A model generated the notes under the pieces. It saw only the letters and a list, made by a program, of their open reading frames with translations, was not told where the DNA came from and searched no databases. From Lumbricus terrestris (lineage: Eukaryota; Annelida; Clitellata; Crassiclitellata; Lumbricidae): a DNA stretch of 64,000 nucleotides. The stretch is from positions 9,861,138 to 9,925,137 of the forward strand of contig OX457053.1 in NCBI GenBank assembly GCA_949752735.1. The letters run 5' to 3'. Shown one piece after another: positions 34,185-45,019 of the stretch. The stretch's first letter is position 1. Each line of letters begins with the position of its first letter. The position numbers and the translations under genes are program-made.

Positions 34185-34246
34185 CTTGGCCTGTGTGCAT
34201 CGTTGTCGGAAGGATTCTCGTTGACATCATTCCCAGCAGAGGTAAC
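34185..34246 (-). CDS. CREB: CREB-family protein, 62-bp exon before the KID
   Basis: Acceptor TTATTTTCAG, donor GCCAAG/GTGGTA. It enters in phase 0 and leaves in phase 2, encoding VTSAGNDVNENPSDNDAHRP plus a split Arg. It lies where vertebrate CREB has the acidic lead-in ESEDSQESVDSVTDSQKRRE. The exon is too short to be called by length, but both phases fit. Confidence 0.75.
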
Positions 34247-34384
34247 CTGAAAATAAATTGACACAACGTATCATTTCTAAAGCGCACAAATATCCACATA
34301 TTCTTGTAAAACACAATTATATTTTAAATTGCCCTCCGACTTCAAGAGCTCAGAAATGCTGCACAAATGATCATACAACAGAAC

Positions 34385-34650
34385 ATCAACGGCGTAGAGT
34401 AACTTGCGAGCGAAGGACTTAATCAAGGTCCCTACACAGTGACTGCCTCACGGGAGGCTCGAACTCATACTCTCCAACCCATACACTCAAACCCATACTC
34501 TCTAAGCCATACTCTAAAACACATAGTTTCGAACTCATACTCTCGAACTCAAATTCTCAAACACATACACTCTGACCCATACTCTAAAACACATAGTTTT
34601 GAACTCTGCTCTCGAGCCAATACTTTTGAACCCATATTCTCCATGTTTTC
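34385..34650. repeat. SINE fragment plus CCATACTCT minisatellite
   Basis: 34390-34450 resembles part of an inverted type A SINE (GCGAGCGAAGGACTTAATC, GTCCCTACACAGTGACTG). It runs into about ten copies of an 18-20 bp repeat (ACCCATACTCT, AAAACACATAGTTT, GAACTCATACTCTC). Confidence 0.65.
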
Positions 34651-35275
34651 CAGGCCGAACACCCAAACCAATTGGCCACCACGTCCTTTAGCAATCGGTA
34701 CTCACAAAACTTCAGAACAATCATAGTTCTAAGTTGCTTTGGCCGTCTCACTCGTTATTTCTTACGTGTAGCATCACTGTCAACTGATACAGTGACAGTC
34801 ACAGACAATGTTGAAATCTGTAATCTGTTCATTGCATCAAATAGCAACACATTACTAATTCCACACATCTGGCAACATGAAGCCTCCTGCTCCATCTCAG
34901 TCTTTCCTACAATAGCACTCGTGCACAGATGAGGTTCACATGCAATCACTAAATACCATCCATCATTCAAATTTATCATCAATAAATAAAATAGTAATTT
35001 TCAGCAACGCTAAGTATCGCTCGATATACAGATATATATATATATATATATATATCGCAGCCAGGATACATAGAGCCTCTTACTCGGTTACTGCGAAATG
35101 GAGAGGTAGAACATGATGCATATTGAATCGATCTTACTAAAATATTTCATCGTGAAAACCACCAGTCACTTCTTCCCTAGAAAACGCCGTGATTGGTTCG
35201 CCGAAAACAGACAAGGATGATATATATGAAGAGGTTACGCAGCTCAGAGTTCAACTAATAAGAAAGAGGAGTAAC

Positions 35276-35485
35276 CTGGAAGATGTTGTTGCCAACTTTG
35301 ATCATCTGTATGATTTTCTGGCCAGACTCAGCATGTAGGACTGTCGCCTGGCTCCTGTTGTTGCCTGTGCTGACTGTAGGCATGTGTACAATTGAAAGCG
35401 GAACACTGGTCGCCTGGCTACCCTCACAGCTTAGCAGTAGGCTTGGAACGTGCTTCGCCATCCGCTGCGCAACTGGCGTCTTACC
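35276..35485 (-). CDS. CREB: CREB-family protein, first recognised coding exon
   Basis: A 210-bp exon, acceptor TTTTTTTCAG, donor TTCCAG/GTTACT, phase 0 on both sides. From the ATG at 35459-35461 it encodes MAKHVPSLLLSCEGSQATSV, PLSIVHMPTVSTGNNRSQAT, then VLHAESGQKIIQMIKVGNNI and FQ. The Gln/Thr/Val-rich stretch and V-L-H-x-x-S-G-Q-x-I resemble the Q1 region of CREB (V-Q-L-P-N-G-Q-T-V). The frame is also open upstream (GKTPVAQR), so translation may begin in an earlier exon. A candidate small exon at about 36446-36491 (YAVADAAEVCSMCW) does not fit the phase, so I keep this ATG as the minimal start. Confidence 0.7.
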
Positions 35486-36069
35486 CTGAAAAAAATTATA
35501 ATTTTTTTTTTAGCACAGGTAGGGCTCAAAGGATGACTGAACGGTCATGGACGGTGTTCAAATCTGAGTGCTGTCCCACCACTTTCTAGATCATCACAGC
35601 TTGGAAAGGTAAGGAGCATCCAGGCACTTATTTTTCTACATTTAGGCACTGAGCACCCAGGTTCATGACTTTCAAAGGCCCTTAATTGCTGTCCCAAATC
35701 GACCATGAAAAAGAACTTAATCCAGGGCTGTAAATAAATAGACATATTATTAAGGCACTGCTACAAAAACTCAAATGCAGTGTGTCTATTGGCCAAGTAC
35801 ATCTATAGTAGATTTGAGTAGTGCTGTAGTCTTCACTACTTTAAAGCAGCAACACAAAGGGTCATAAAATCTTAAGTCGATAAAACTAACTTATGACCCA
35901 AAACAATTACACTTATGCTTACTCGGTAAAGACAATGTTTTTGCAAAAAATAAATTATTTTCAAAATTCAAGTCCTGGTAGCAACAGCAAAACGCAGAGA
36001 AACAATAGAGACAAGTTACAGACTTACATGCTTATTATCAGGTCAGGAAATTATTCACTTGGCTTTGCA

Positions 36070-36140
36070 AGTATGCTCAAGTCGTCAGTAAATGCTCCAC
36101 ATTGAAGAGGCGCTATATAAAAACCTCCTAAATGAAGCTG
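36070..36140 (+). mobile_element. Retroposon 3' tail
   Basis: AATGCTCCACATTGAAGAGG then CGCTATATAAAAACCTCC, the + orientation of the common LINE/SINE tail. No ORF remnant. Confidence 0.5.
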
Positions 36141-36834
36141 GCAACTGCATGATCGTGAACCTGTTGTGAGAACGTATTTTCAGGCCAGGTCATATCCTTT
36201 CAGACAACTCAAATCAAACCCCGAAAATTATACACATGGATATTGTCATCTGATTTATCTTATATAAATAATATGCAATCTGGTTTCTCATTCAGACCAT
36301 GCATGCTCTATAACACGAATCAGTAAACCATCATGTTAAATTCAAAACTAGTCGCTACTATCAGCACACGATTTCACTCCAATAAACCCCAAATAATTAT
36401 ATTTGAAGAACGTAAACTTTTGAGTCCAGTACGTATCACCTCCAGCACATGCTGCAAACTTCAGCTGCGTCGGCCACAGCATAGACTGAAAGTAGGTCAC
36501 CGACGGTGCACAGTATATCCGAGGAATGTACTTCGGTACTGTTCATAGACATAATAACTTCATTCAAAACTTTACACAATGGGTAAGTACACATAAAAAT
36601 CATAATATCATGGAAGAACATAGGACGATCTTTCGTTCAGTCTGAGAATTAGACCAGCAATGACGTAATCCTCGTTCGAAGATGGCAGAAAGTATTCGGG
36701 GGACTGGTAAATTCTTCGTCGACAAGAATCTCAATTTTGGCGGCCGAACTAACGCACCGGTCGAGACAAAATAGGCGAATTTGTTGGAGTCCATGACGCA
36801 TTTTGAAGATGACTTCTTATCAGATGCAACTTAC

Positions 36835-36990
36835 CAACTAGATTACGTTTTAGGTCAACTTCGTCACCGAATCGTCGCAATGATCTACGTAGTTCACAAT
36901 CGTCATGCGTTGGTCAGCAAAGCCATAGCATCATACTAGACGTCGCCGATGACGCACGCCAACGGAAAGGAGCAACTAGCGCCATTTGCG
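36835..36990 (-). other. Probable CREB 5' non-coding exon
   Basis: On - an excellent donor (CTAGTTG/GTAAGTTG) ends at 36835. Upstream sequence is CpG-rich with short ORFs that stop quickly (MALVAPFRWRASSATS, then stop), as in a 5' UTR. The upper limit is a guess. CRE-like words lie in and around it (AGACGTCG 36938-36945, TGACGTAA 36661-36668, TGACGTCA 37501-37508). Confidence 0.5.
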
Positions 36991-37500
36991 AATGACTGAA
37001 TAAGCATGTCAATGTGTGTGGAAAATTGGCATTAAATTAGTGCGCGAGTGCTGATTTGGTAATTTAATTGCAATATCGAGATTTCTACAACGCCAGAATG
37101 GTGAAGTCGCGGAATCTGCTAATTTGTAGAGAATTATTTGGTGACCAATTATATCCTGATTGAATCATGTGCATTGTAAACCCACAATTCCTTTAGTTCG
37201 CACAACAGCCATAGCAGGAAAAAGTCAAATTTATAATTAAGTCCGTAAGACCCATTTTTACCTGGCTATTTTAGGCATTTTGCTTATAAACGTCAGATTT
37301 TTGAACGCGCAAGAATGATACGTGATTTGTTTTTAAAAATTCAGAAAAATTATCACATTATGTAGAATTGCAAAAATGAACTGTGCACTTTTTGGTTCGT
37401 TTTGATTTTTAGCACTAAGCCTCGTCGTACGTTGTTTTGTCAATCAACAGTTGACGACTATGAGTCCGTTTAAGTCCGTTTGCTTCGACGTAAATTGTCA

Positions 37501-37508
37501 TGACGTCA
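37501..37508. promoter_or_regulatory. CRE palindrome between CREB and the small + gene
   Basis: TGACGTCA is the consensus binding site of CREB/ATF dimers. It lies about 0.5 kb upstream of the probable CREB 5' exon and 1.7 kb upstream of the + gene's first recognised exon. It suggests autoregulation but is unproven. Confidence 0.45.
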
Positions 37509-37930
37509 ATCGTAGAATTCTACAATATCCATACTCTGTGTTTTGGTCAGCAAGCTCTATTAATAGCTACTGGTCTAAGGCATGGATCTAAAAATAGGAG
37601 CATAGACTGTTGACCTAAAAAAACTACTGATTATCGCTCTAAATTAATTGCTGAAATTGGTTAATTATCTAATAATTATATAGGGAATAGGATCTATCAG
37701 AGGCAGCTTTGACTCGTTTTATAGAAAGACAAGTCTCGTGCGATTTCCTCAAATCGGCGTTGCCGTTAAGTTCTGTGGTTTAAAGAAAATGTGTAGTATG
37801 GAATTATCGTGTAAACCTACTGTGAGGTTACGCTATATGACAACAAAGTACATGGACTGCTAAAGATCGGTGTCTGGTTTGCGATGAAGAGCTCTGGTGT
37901 TAGAGTTGGTAATAACATTATACTCGGCTG

Positions 37931-38626
37931 GGTTATTGTTACTGACGTCTCGGTAGGAAGTAAACAGTATGGCGGTCGCAGGTACACGCAGAATAGAGCG
38001 GCCTCAACTCCGGCGATCGATAGCCCAATGTTTCCGCTTAATAGTCAATGGTCAAAAGACACGGCAAGTGTGCAATAAGACAGCAGGCAAAAATAAGTAA
38101 GTAAGTAAAAGTCCAGCTTTTTCAATTGCATCAGCTGTTTTATGAATCCAACTTCTGTTTCAATAATGATTATTTTTCATCAATCCAGCTCCAATTTAAT
38201 CGGAAACATTTTAATCAATCCAGCTCCTATTTAATTAAGAAGATCCTTATCCATCCAGCTGTAATTTAATCAACAACATTTTCATCAATCCTGCTCCAAT
38301 CTAAGCTATAATATTTTTATTAACCCAGCTTCTGTTTCTCGCCTGTTATTTTCGTCAGCCCAGCTTCTATTTCAAATATAAGAATACCATCATCCAGCTT
38401 CCATTACTTAAGCGTTTTTTCATCAATCCGACTTCTATTTCAGATCTAGAAATACCTTCATCACTTACTTACTTACTTCACACAACATCACTGACTGAAG
38501 CGGGACCCCAATGTTTCGCGCGGAAACATTGGGCTATCGATCGCCGGAGTTGAGGCCGCTCTATTCTGCGTGTATCTGCGACCGCCATACTGTTTACTTC
38601 CTACCGAGACGTCAGTAACAATAACC
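37931..38626. mobile_element. Foldback element with 107-bp arms
   Basis: The left arm 37931-38037 and right arm 38520-38626 are near-perfect inverted repeats beginning GGTTATTGTTACTGACGTCT. They are flanked by perfect 8-bp duplications CTCGGCTG (37923-37930 and 38627-38634). The 480-bp centre has about six degenerate repeats of 50-60 bp (CATCAATCCAGCTCCAATTT). No transposase. The 8-bp duplication would allow hAT or Merlin, but the termini fit neither well. Confidence 0.85.
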
Positions 38627-39180
38627 CTCGGCTGTTGTACATTTTAAAAACTTTGATATAATTGGAGATATTCTGTGTAATTTTGAACGCTATTTTCTTC
38701 GTTAAAATAATTTGTAATTTAGCTCAGTGTTTACTTGGTCAGCAGTGGCATAATAATTATGAAGCAAAAGGTAGAAAAGGGGAAAAGTAGAGAGGGGAAA
38801 GAAATCTAGGTTGATACTTGAACATAATCAGAGCGAGTTTGCTTATTATTGAAACCTGGTGAGTTCTAATGTCATACCAGGGTCCTCTAATAATCTGAAT
38901 TTAAATGCAGAGTTATTCCTGAGCTTGACTTAAAGCCAATATCTACCATTTAAAGGTTTACAACTTTACACATTTGAATTTTTAAAACCCAAGTATTTAA
39001 AATGACGACAGACTTGTAGTATTGGGGACAAGGAGCTTTTTATGCATCTTGTATTATATATGACATCTTTTGGGCATCATCCTCTGTTGGTGTGTTGTGA
39101 ATGGTTGAATTAAAATACACATGGATTATTTAAAAGCTAATAGCTAGTTGTGTTCATTTTACCTTTTTTTGTTATTGTAG

Positions 39181-39263
39181 TTTGAGAAATCACTTTGCGT
39201 TGTGAAAAAAGATTGGATGCTAAGATGAGTCACTTCAAAGTTGGAAATATTTGCAAACATGAC
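39181..39263 (+). CDS. Unrecognised small CxxC protein, exon 1 of coding part
   Basis: The exon starts after a strong acceptor (TTTTTTTGTTATTGTAG, ending 39180), so a 5' exon should exist upstream. ATG 39225 (AAGATGA context) begins MSHFKVGNICKHD and leaves in phase 0 at GAC/GTGAGT. It joins 41846-41887 and 42913-43008 in frame, giving 58 residues: MSHFKVGNICKHD, AADVCQICDKQFIR, FGRIEKDGRNLSVKRPTLDP, RMVKDKTSLTK. The single C-x2-C of the second exon could bind metal or pair with Cys10. I do not recognise the family. Confidence 0.6.
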
Positions 39264-39834
39264 GTGAGTGTTATCGATTAATTATTTGCAATTCCAGAAA
39301 ATTTTCTTTGTCACTTAGATTGTGATCCATGCCAGCAGACTTAGGGCCGTATAGAGCAGTCATTGAAACTGAGCAGATACGTTTAGCGATAAATTCTGAA
39401 TGCTGGAGTACACAATCAGCTTTTGGTCCAACTTACCTTAAGTACTTGATCTTTGTCAGCCTGTGTCCGGTTCTCGGACTAGTGGCTCCCTACGGTGAGT
39501 AGGGAGTGAGGGTGGTGCTCTCAGTCCCTTTGCTTGTACCTCCATCATGCAAAGCTGTGTAGTTATAAAGAATTTAGTTTTATCGAGGATGTTAAAATGT
39601 GACCAATGAGGTTTTTGTGAATTTTCCTGGGTGATGGAATTGCCTAAGGGAGCACCCTGCAGCGTTTGGACATTGTGGTGCATTTATTATATTTTAGAGT
39701 CATTTATTCATGGAAACTTTAGCAGACTAGGACCAGAGGGGTGAGCGGTCAAGCCAAGTACCAGTAGTACAGATTATGCATCATGTTAATTATAATTGGA
39801 TATAGGTGTGGCGCTCTGCGTGTAAACACCGAAC

Positions 39835-40452
39835 GTGGCTACCTGCGTGCTAAATTGTCTTTTTCTTCGTCCTAGTCAGTTTCTTGTACTAGTTAGATTG
39901 TTAAAACTGTTTTGGATATGCAATGCCGTCCTCGCTGGTCTCCCAAACTGCCGGATACGCCAGCTTCAGTCTGTCCTCAACTGCGCCGCCCGAGTCGTCG
40001 CTGATTTGCCCAAATTCTCGCATATATCAGCATATATGCGTGACACGCTGCACTGGCTTCCGGTCGTGGACAGAACGATATTCAAGATCATCGTTATGGG
40101 ACGAGCGTCAGTGGTTGGCCTGGCGCCAGAATACATTTGGGAACTTTGTATTCCCGTCTCCAGCCAACCAGGTCGTCGGTCTCTGCGCTCTGCGACTCGT
40201 GGGGACTTGATAGTCCCACGCTCCCGTACAGTGATGCGGACACACCGCGCCTTCTCGTGTACTGGACCTTCATACTGGAACAGTCTTCCTTTGGCAATTC
40301 GTGATGCTGCGTTGCGTGTTTCCCATGAAACATTCTCAAAGTTAATTAAGTCGCACTTGTTCAGAACTGCCCGGTAGCTGCGTTAAGCGCCTTCGTGAGG
40401 TTATTGTAAGGCGCTAAATAAATGTTCATATACATACATACATACATACATG
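39835..40452 (+). pseudogene. L2/CR1-type LINE 3' end
   Basis: A 180-residue + ORF with RQLQSVLNCAARVVADLPKF, HWLPVVDR, GRRSLRSATRGDLIVPRSRT and YWNSLPLAIRD, ending KSHLFRTAR. This is the C-terminal part of a LINE reverse transcriptase ORF of the L2/CR1 group. It is in frame to its stop, so fairly young, but the catalytic reverse transcriptase motifs lie upstream and are missing. The tail is GGCGCTAAATAAATGTTC, then (ATAC)n. It sits in intron 1 of the small + gene. Confidence 0.92.
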
Positions 40453-40454
40453 AA

Positions 40455-41845
40455 AAACGATTGTTTTGTTTTTAGTCGAACTCTGGGCGATGTAACCTAT
40501 GAATTATATAATCATCCATGTTCATATTAAGTGGAGCAATCACAGAAATGAAACTTGCCACAAAGATATTTAGTAACTGTCATTCCTCGATAAGTTCTGC
40601 AAGTTTGCCGAAGATATTTATGGAGATGGAATATTGCAGGGCTTGGTTGGAAAAAGTGAAAACACTCGAGAAGTTAGAACAATGCTTCCTCGTACACGCT
40701 GTGCCAACAGACTCAAAGTCAGATGATGGTACAACACTGAGACATGAAATGAAGTCGGCGATAGTATGGACAAGGACAATGGAGTTGTCCAGCTTCACTT
40801 TACATTATTGCTGAACTTGGTAAGATGACATGGATTATCTGAAATCTAAAGTGTGACTGTATATATTTGTACAACCTTAAGGGTTCTCTCCCTTTGCTTT
40901 TCCTATATCTATAGCGTGTAAAAAGATGTTTTCTTAATTACTGTCACTTTAAGCAATTTAAAAAAAACTGGTTATGGTCACAAAGGGCTTCATCTAGCTG
41001 ATTTTATGAACATTTATATTTTCTTAACAAGTTCAATTTTTGTTCTGAATGTTCACTTCCCCCAAATGGGTGATTGTGATTTCATTCTGTGAAGGCAATG
41101 GCGTTTAGCCGTTTATGCCACCCGTGGATGAATGCTGAATTTGGTTTCCTGTTGCCTCAAAGCCGTAGCCAGGACTTGATTTTGGGATATTTACCAACTT
41201 TTTCGGGAAAATTTTCTGACGACTTTTTTAGTCACTTGCTTTTCGTACGATTTTTCGTCAAACCGTTCACTGCGGCGTAGACTATCTAAATTCATGCTTT
41301 TGCGGGTTCTGGGTGGCCAATGCATTGCACAATATAGTTCTTACATTATGTGCTAGTAAATGCATTATATTATTTTTACATTTTTCATTTCGAGGGTTTC
41401 AAACACCCAAAAAACTCCCTAGCTAGGCCTTGTTTTGCCTTTCTAACAGACAATTGAGGGTGAGCAACTTGCCCAAGGCCACTACGCAGTGGTTTGAACA
41501 TGTCTGCGACCCTCTGGTTGCAGGACACTCACTGACTCTTGGTTGCAATATATTTTCTAAGTTTGTGCTCCGACTGCTAAATTATCTTATCTGATTACTT
41601 ACATGACATGTGAAGAATGACCCAGCAATGTTCTAACAAAACTTTTTTAACAAGTTAATTGACATTACCTGGTAGCGTAATGAGAGATGGAAAGATAGAT
41701 GTACATAAAGAAAAAGGCCAAAGATTAAACCTTCCTTACTAAATAAAACAATGAATAAACGATTCATATGTCTGTGGCATTTACCTATGTACATATTTCC
41801 CTCTCACGTATCCTCACCTGTATTGTTTTTTCCTTTTTAATGTAG
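40455..41845. other. Intron of the small + gene, nothing recognised
   Basis: AT-rich intronic DNA. ORFs of 60-98 residues show no domain. Confidence 0.5.
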
Positions 41846-41887
41846 GCGGCTGACGTCTGTCAAATCTGCGACAAGCAGTTTATCCGG
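41846..41887 (+). CDS. Unrecognised small CxxC protein, exon 2
   Basis: A 42-bp exon between TTTAATGTAG and CCGG/GTAAAT, phase 0 at both ends, encoding AADVCQICDKQFIR. The C-x2-C-x3-F spacing resembles the first half of a zinc finger, but no histidine pair follows in the next exon. Confidence 0.55.
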
Positions 41888-42600
41888 GTAAATGAAGATT
41901 GTGTGATATACATTTTATTTTATTTTTGGCCATTTCTATGCTAAAGTTCATTGAAGTTTAGTTTAAGATTGTAATTTAATGTAATTTGTAAGTTTTATAG
42001 TGACACTCACTGCAGTGACCAAACTGACCATTCAGTACAAGATGTACATTGTACAAGACCATTCAGAAAGTAGCACATAAAGAGGAGAGGAGGCCATCCG
42101 AAGTTTATGATTTGGTTCAGATCTGTATGAAATGATTTTAGTTTTCACGTCATTCTTGTCCTGTGAACTGTGACTTGTAAATATGATGAGCGTGATTTAG
42201 TGATTTCAACTTTTATTAGTTTTTCAGAAAATCATTAACAGTTTAAATATCCTTAATATACAGATGCCGTTTCATGACAATTTGCTTTTACAGTATATTA
42301 TCTAAATTGTAATCGTACTTTGTTATCAATGAGAATATAACAATCGTACAACATTACTAAGTTGTATTTGTTCGATTCCACGTAGTAGGACCTGTATGGT
42401 CCATTTTGAGTTCTCTCTTTGATGCCTGCCGATGTGAATATGATTCTGTGTAAAAAAATGTAAGTGATCAATAAAGTGACTGCTTCTGCTACTACTACTA
42501 CTACTGCACGACATTCTTTCTTATCTACCACTGACAGATTTTCCCAACAGACGAATCACAAATGAATTATTTTTACCAATTAGTCATTCACTCCTCTGAT

Positions 42601-42800
42601 TGAGACAATTTATTTATGATTCCAGGAAAGCGATGGGTAAAATGAATCCATTTGGTCTGATCAACATTCTTGACCTTGCAGCAATAATTCAACCGAGAAA
42701 GATCATCAGCGCCTGTGTTTGATGTCTTGAAGATGCAGCAGCTGAGTAGAGGAACATTCTTGGCGCCAACACTCGATACAATGTGATGAGACAATTTATG
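42601..42800. other. Segment between 14-bp direct repeats
   Basis: TGAGACAATTTATG occurs at both ends with about 186 bp between. The segment has a 68-residue - ORF (LLSCCIFKTSNTGADDLSR) without a domain. It may be a retroposed insert with a target duplication, or a chance duplication, inside intron 2 of the small gene. Confidence 0.35.
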
Positions 42801-42912
42801 TTATCGAGAGATGTTGGCAGCACCAGCATCCTGAATCTTGAAGATTAATTCTGATGGATCATTGTTGTTGGATCTTCATCACTGTCAACTTGTCAAGAAT
42901 ACTGTTTTTTAG

Positions 42913-43008
42913 TTTGGCAGGATCGAGAAAGACGGACGAAACTTGTCCGTGAAGCGACCAACCCTCGATCCGAGGATGGTTAAAGACAAGACAAGTTTGA
43001 CAAAGTGA
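42913..43008 (+). CDS. Unrecognised small CxxC protein, last exon
   Basis: Acceptor TGTTTTTTAG; phase 0 entry. It encodes FGRIEKDGRNLSVKRPTLDP, RMVKDKTSLTK and stop (43006-43008). The alternative acceptor 8 bp downstream (GGCAG) gives another frame that also stops within about 60 bp. The exon is followed by AATAAA at 43029-43034, which supports a real gene end. Confidence 0.55.
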   Translation, partial: FGRIEKDGRNLSVKRPTLDPRMVKDKTSLTK

Positions 43009-43028
43009 CTGAGTTTCCTGTCATTTTG

Positions 43029-43034
43029 AATAAA
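43029..43034 (+). terminator. Poly(A) signal of the small + gene
   Basis: AATAAA 21 bp after the stop codon, in TTTTGAATAAATTT. Confidence 0.5.
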
Positions 43035-43529
43035 TTTACTTAGCACATAACCATAAATTTTATTTAAACCCAAGTAACAGTAATGATATATACATGTCTT
43101 TTGCTATTATAAACTCTCGTTTTGAGTAACAGGGAGACCAGTGCAGCAAAGTACGTGCCCCACCCTCCAAGTCTGCAGTTATTCATTATAATAGTCCAGC
43201 AGCAGGAAGACTGAGTTGCTGAATTAAGTAAATAGAGAAACTATTATAACAATTATAATTATGTTTATTTAAATCTTAAGCCACTCTTTTTATCAGCTTA
43301 AGCCACTCTTTTATCAGCACTGAGATAAAAGTTATTTTGTTGCGATGACATCGTAAAATGCTACCATTACAATGTGGAAACTCATAAAGAAATTGTCATT
43401 GTTGTAAGTATATGTATTGACGTCTTAGATCACTTTTATCAGCACTGAAATAGTAAAGCAATTTTATTAGAATAACACCTTTAAATGCTGCCATTGCAAT
43501 GTGAAAATTAAAAAAGTCAGGTGGATAGG

Positions 43530-43798
43530 AGCAGGGGCGGATCCATGGGGGCCATTCCGGTCATGGCCCCCATTTAGAAATTTCTTTATTTTTGATCAGC
43601 TATTCTGGCTCGGAAAGTTGATGTGGCCCCCCATGAGTAGTTTCGTAGGCCCCTTCCCACGCCCACGAGGTCCGTATACAAGGTCGAGACAAATGACTAA
43701 AAAAGTCATCAGATTTTTCGGTGACCAAACTTTTTCTCTGTTCCAAGATCGAAAATTTTTGCCCCTCCCAAAATGTTCTGTATCTGTCCTTGGAGAGG
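43530..43798. mobile_element. hAT-like MITE (GGGGCGGATCC family)
   Basis: Starts CAGGGGCGGATCCATGGG and ends TCTGTATCTGTCCTTG. It has ACTAAAAAAGTCATCAGATT and CCAAGATCGAAAATTTTTGC like the copies at 30370 and 51290. Flanks GATAGGAG and GAGAGGGG match at most positions only. Confidence 0.7.
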
Positions 43799-44228
43799 GG
43801 ACCATCCAAAGTTCCAAACCACATCCCACCCACTCGGTGCTACACGCCTCGGCAATCGTTCCCCAAGACTGTCGTTCCCTCCTCACCTTAGAAAACAGGA
43901 ACTAGATTACACACTACATAGCAAAGTTTGGGCTTTCTTGTTTCATCGAATATGCAGTTTTGCTTGGCGCCTCTCGAAAATACTTACTGAACCTTTGTTG
44001 TGTTCAAATGATATGATCATCTTTATAGGGTTTTTAAAAATTATAATTACACATTTATTTAGCTATGCCATTTAAAGACCATCAACCAATGGCACTGAGT
44101 TCAGGATTTGTTCCAGTTCCCTACAGAGTAGAGCCATCTCAGGTTCTATGTATAATTGTTTATTCATTCGAGGTCATTGTCAAGTCACTTTACGTGAATT
44201 CTGAATTGTTTATCAAGGAGCTCCACCA

Positions 44229-44443
44229 TTGTTTGTTTGTATGTGCACTTGTTATAGCACCCCTTCAAGCTCACTGCTCAGAAGTGCTCCTAACAACAGC
44301 ATGGACACTGAATTGGAGTTTCACGACAAGCAATTGCGAGTGAAGGACTAGCTCAGGGTCCCTACACGGTGACTTGAGGTGGATTTGAACCTGCAACCCT
44401 TCAGCTGCAAGGCGACGAACATACCCACTACACCACCGTGCCC
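44229..44443 (-). mobile_element. tRNA-derived SINE, type A, copy 3
   Basis: Inverted copy: TTTGTTTGTATGTGCACTTG, then GGATTTGAACCTGCAACCC (B box) and CACTACACCACCGTGCCCC. Slightly diverged from 29468 and 33236. Confidence 0.85.
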
Positions 44444-44446
44444 CAC

Positions 44447-44516
44447 TGTACTTTGGTAGTGCCAGTCTCAATCCCGGAGAAAGGAGGAGGGTGACGCTGT
44501 TGATATGACACAGTGT
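44447..44516 (+). repeat. Dispersed SINE-tail family, copy 6
   Basis: GTAGTGCCAGTCTCAATCCC, AGAAAGGAGGAGGGTGACGC, TGACACAGTG. The hAT-like element at 44518 inserted at its end. Confidence 0.6.
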
Positions 44517-45019
44517 ACAGGGCCGGATTAAGGCATGTTCGACATGTTCGGCCGAACAGGGGCCCCCACACTTTATGGGGCCCCCACACATGCAATAGGA
44601 ATTTTTCATCATTGCTAATTTTAATAGTAAACTGTGTTTAAAATACATGAAAACTTGTCAAATTATTCAAAAACTAGTGACTTTAGCATTATGCAACTTT
44701 TGCACATGTGGGGCCCTTATTGCAGTTTTCATTGCCAGGCAGATTGATCTTAAAATCAGTCAGAAATGCTAGTAAGAGTTATACGTTTTGGCTTATTTAA
44801 AAATTGTGGGGGCCCTAATTGCAGGTTTCATTACCAGGCAAATTGATCTTAAAATCAGTCAGAAATGCTAGTAAGAGTTATACTTTTTTGCATATTTAAA
44901 CACTTAATACATCACCTGATCGGAACTCCAGTGCTATGCTACGCAGTATGAGATAGCGTGATAACAACATTGAGTAGGCCAACATGCAGTACGCACTCTA
45001 TTTTTACGAATTCAATCAA

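Noticed and set aside
36436..36621. Upstream CREB coding exon (YAVADAAEVCSMCW)
   Set aside because: It has an acceptor (CTACTTTCAG) and a donor, but its phase does not fit the exon at 35276-35485; it may be an alternative 5' exon or chance.
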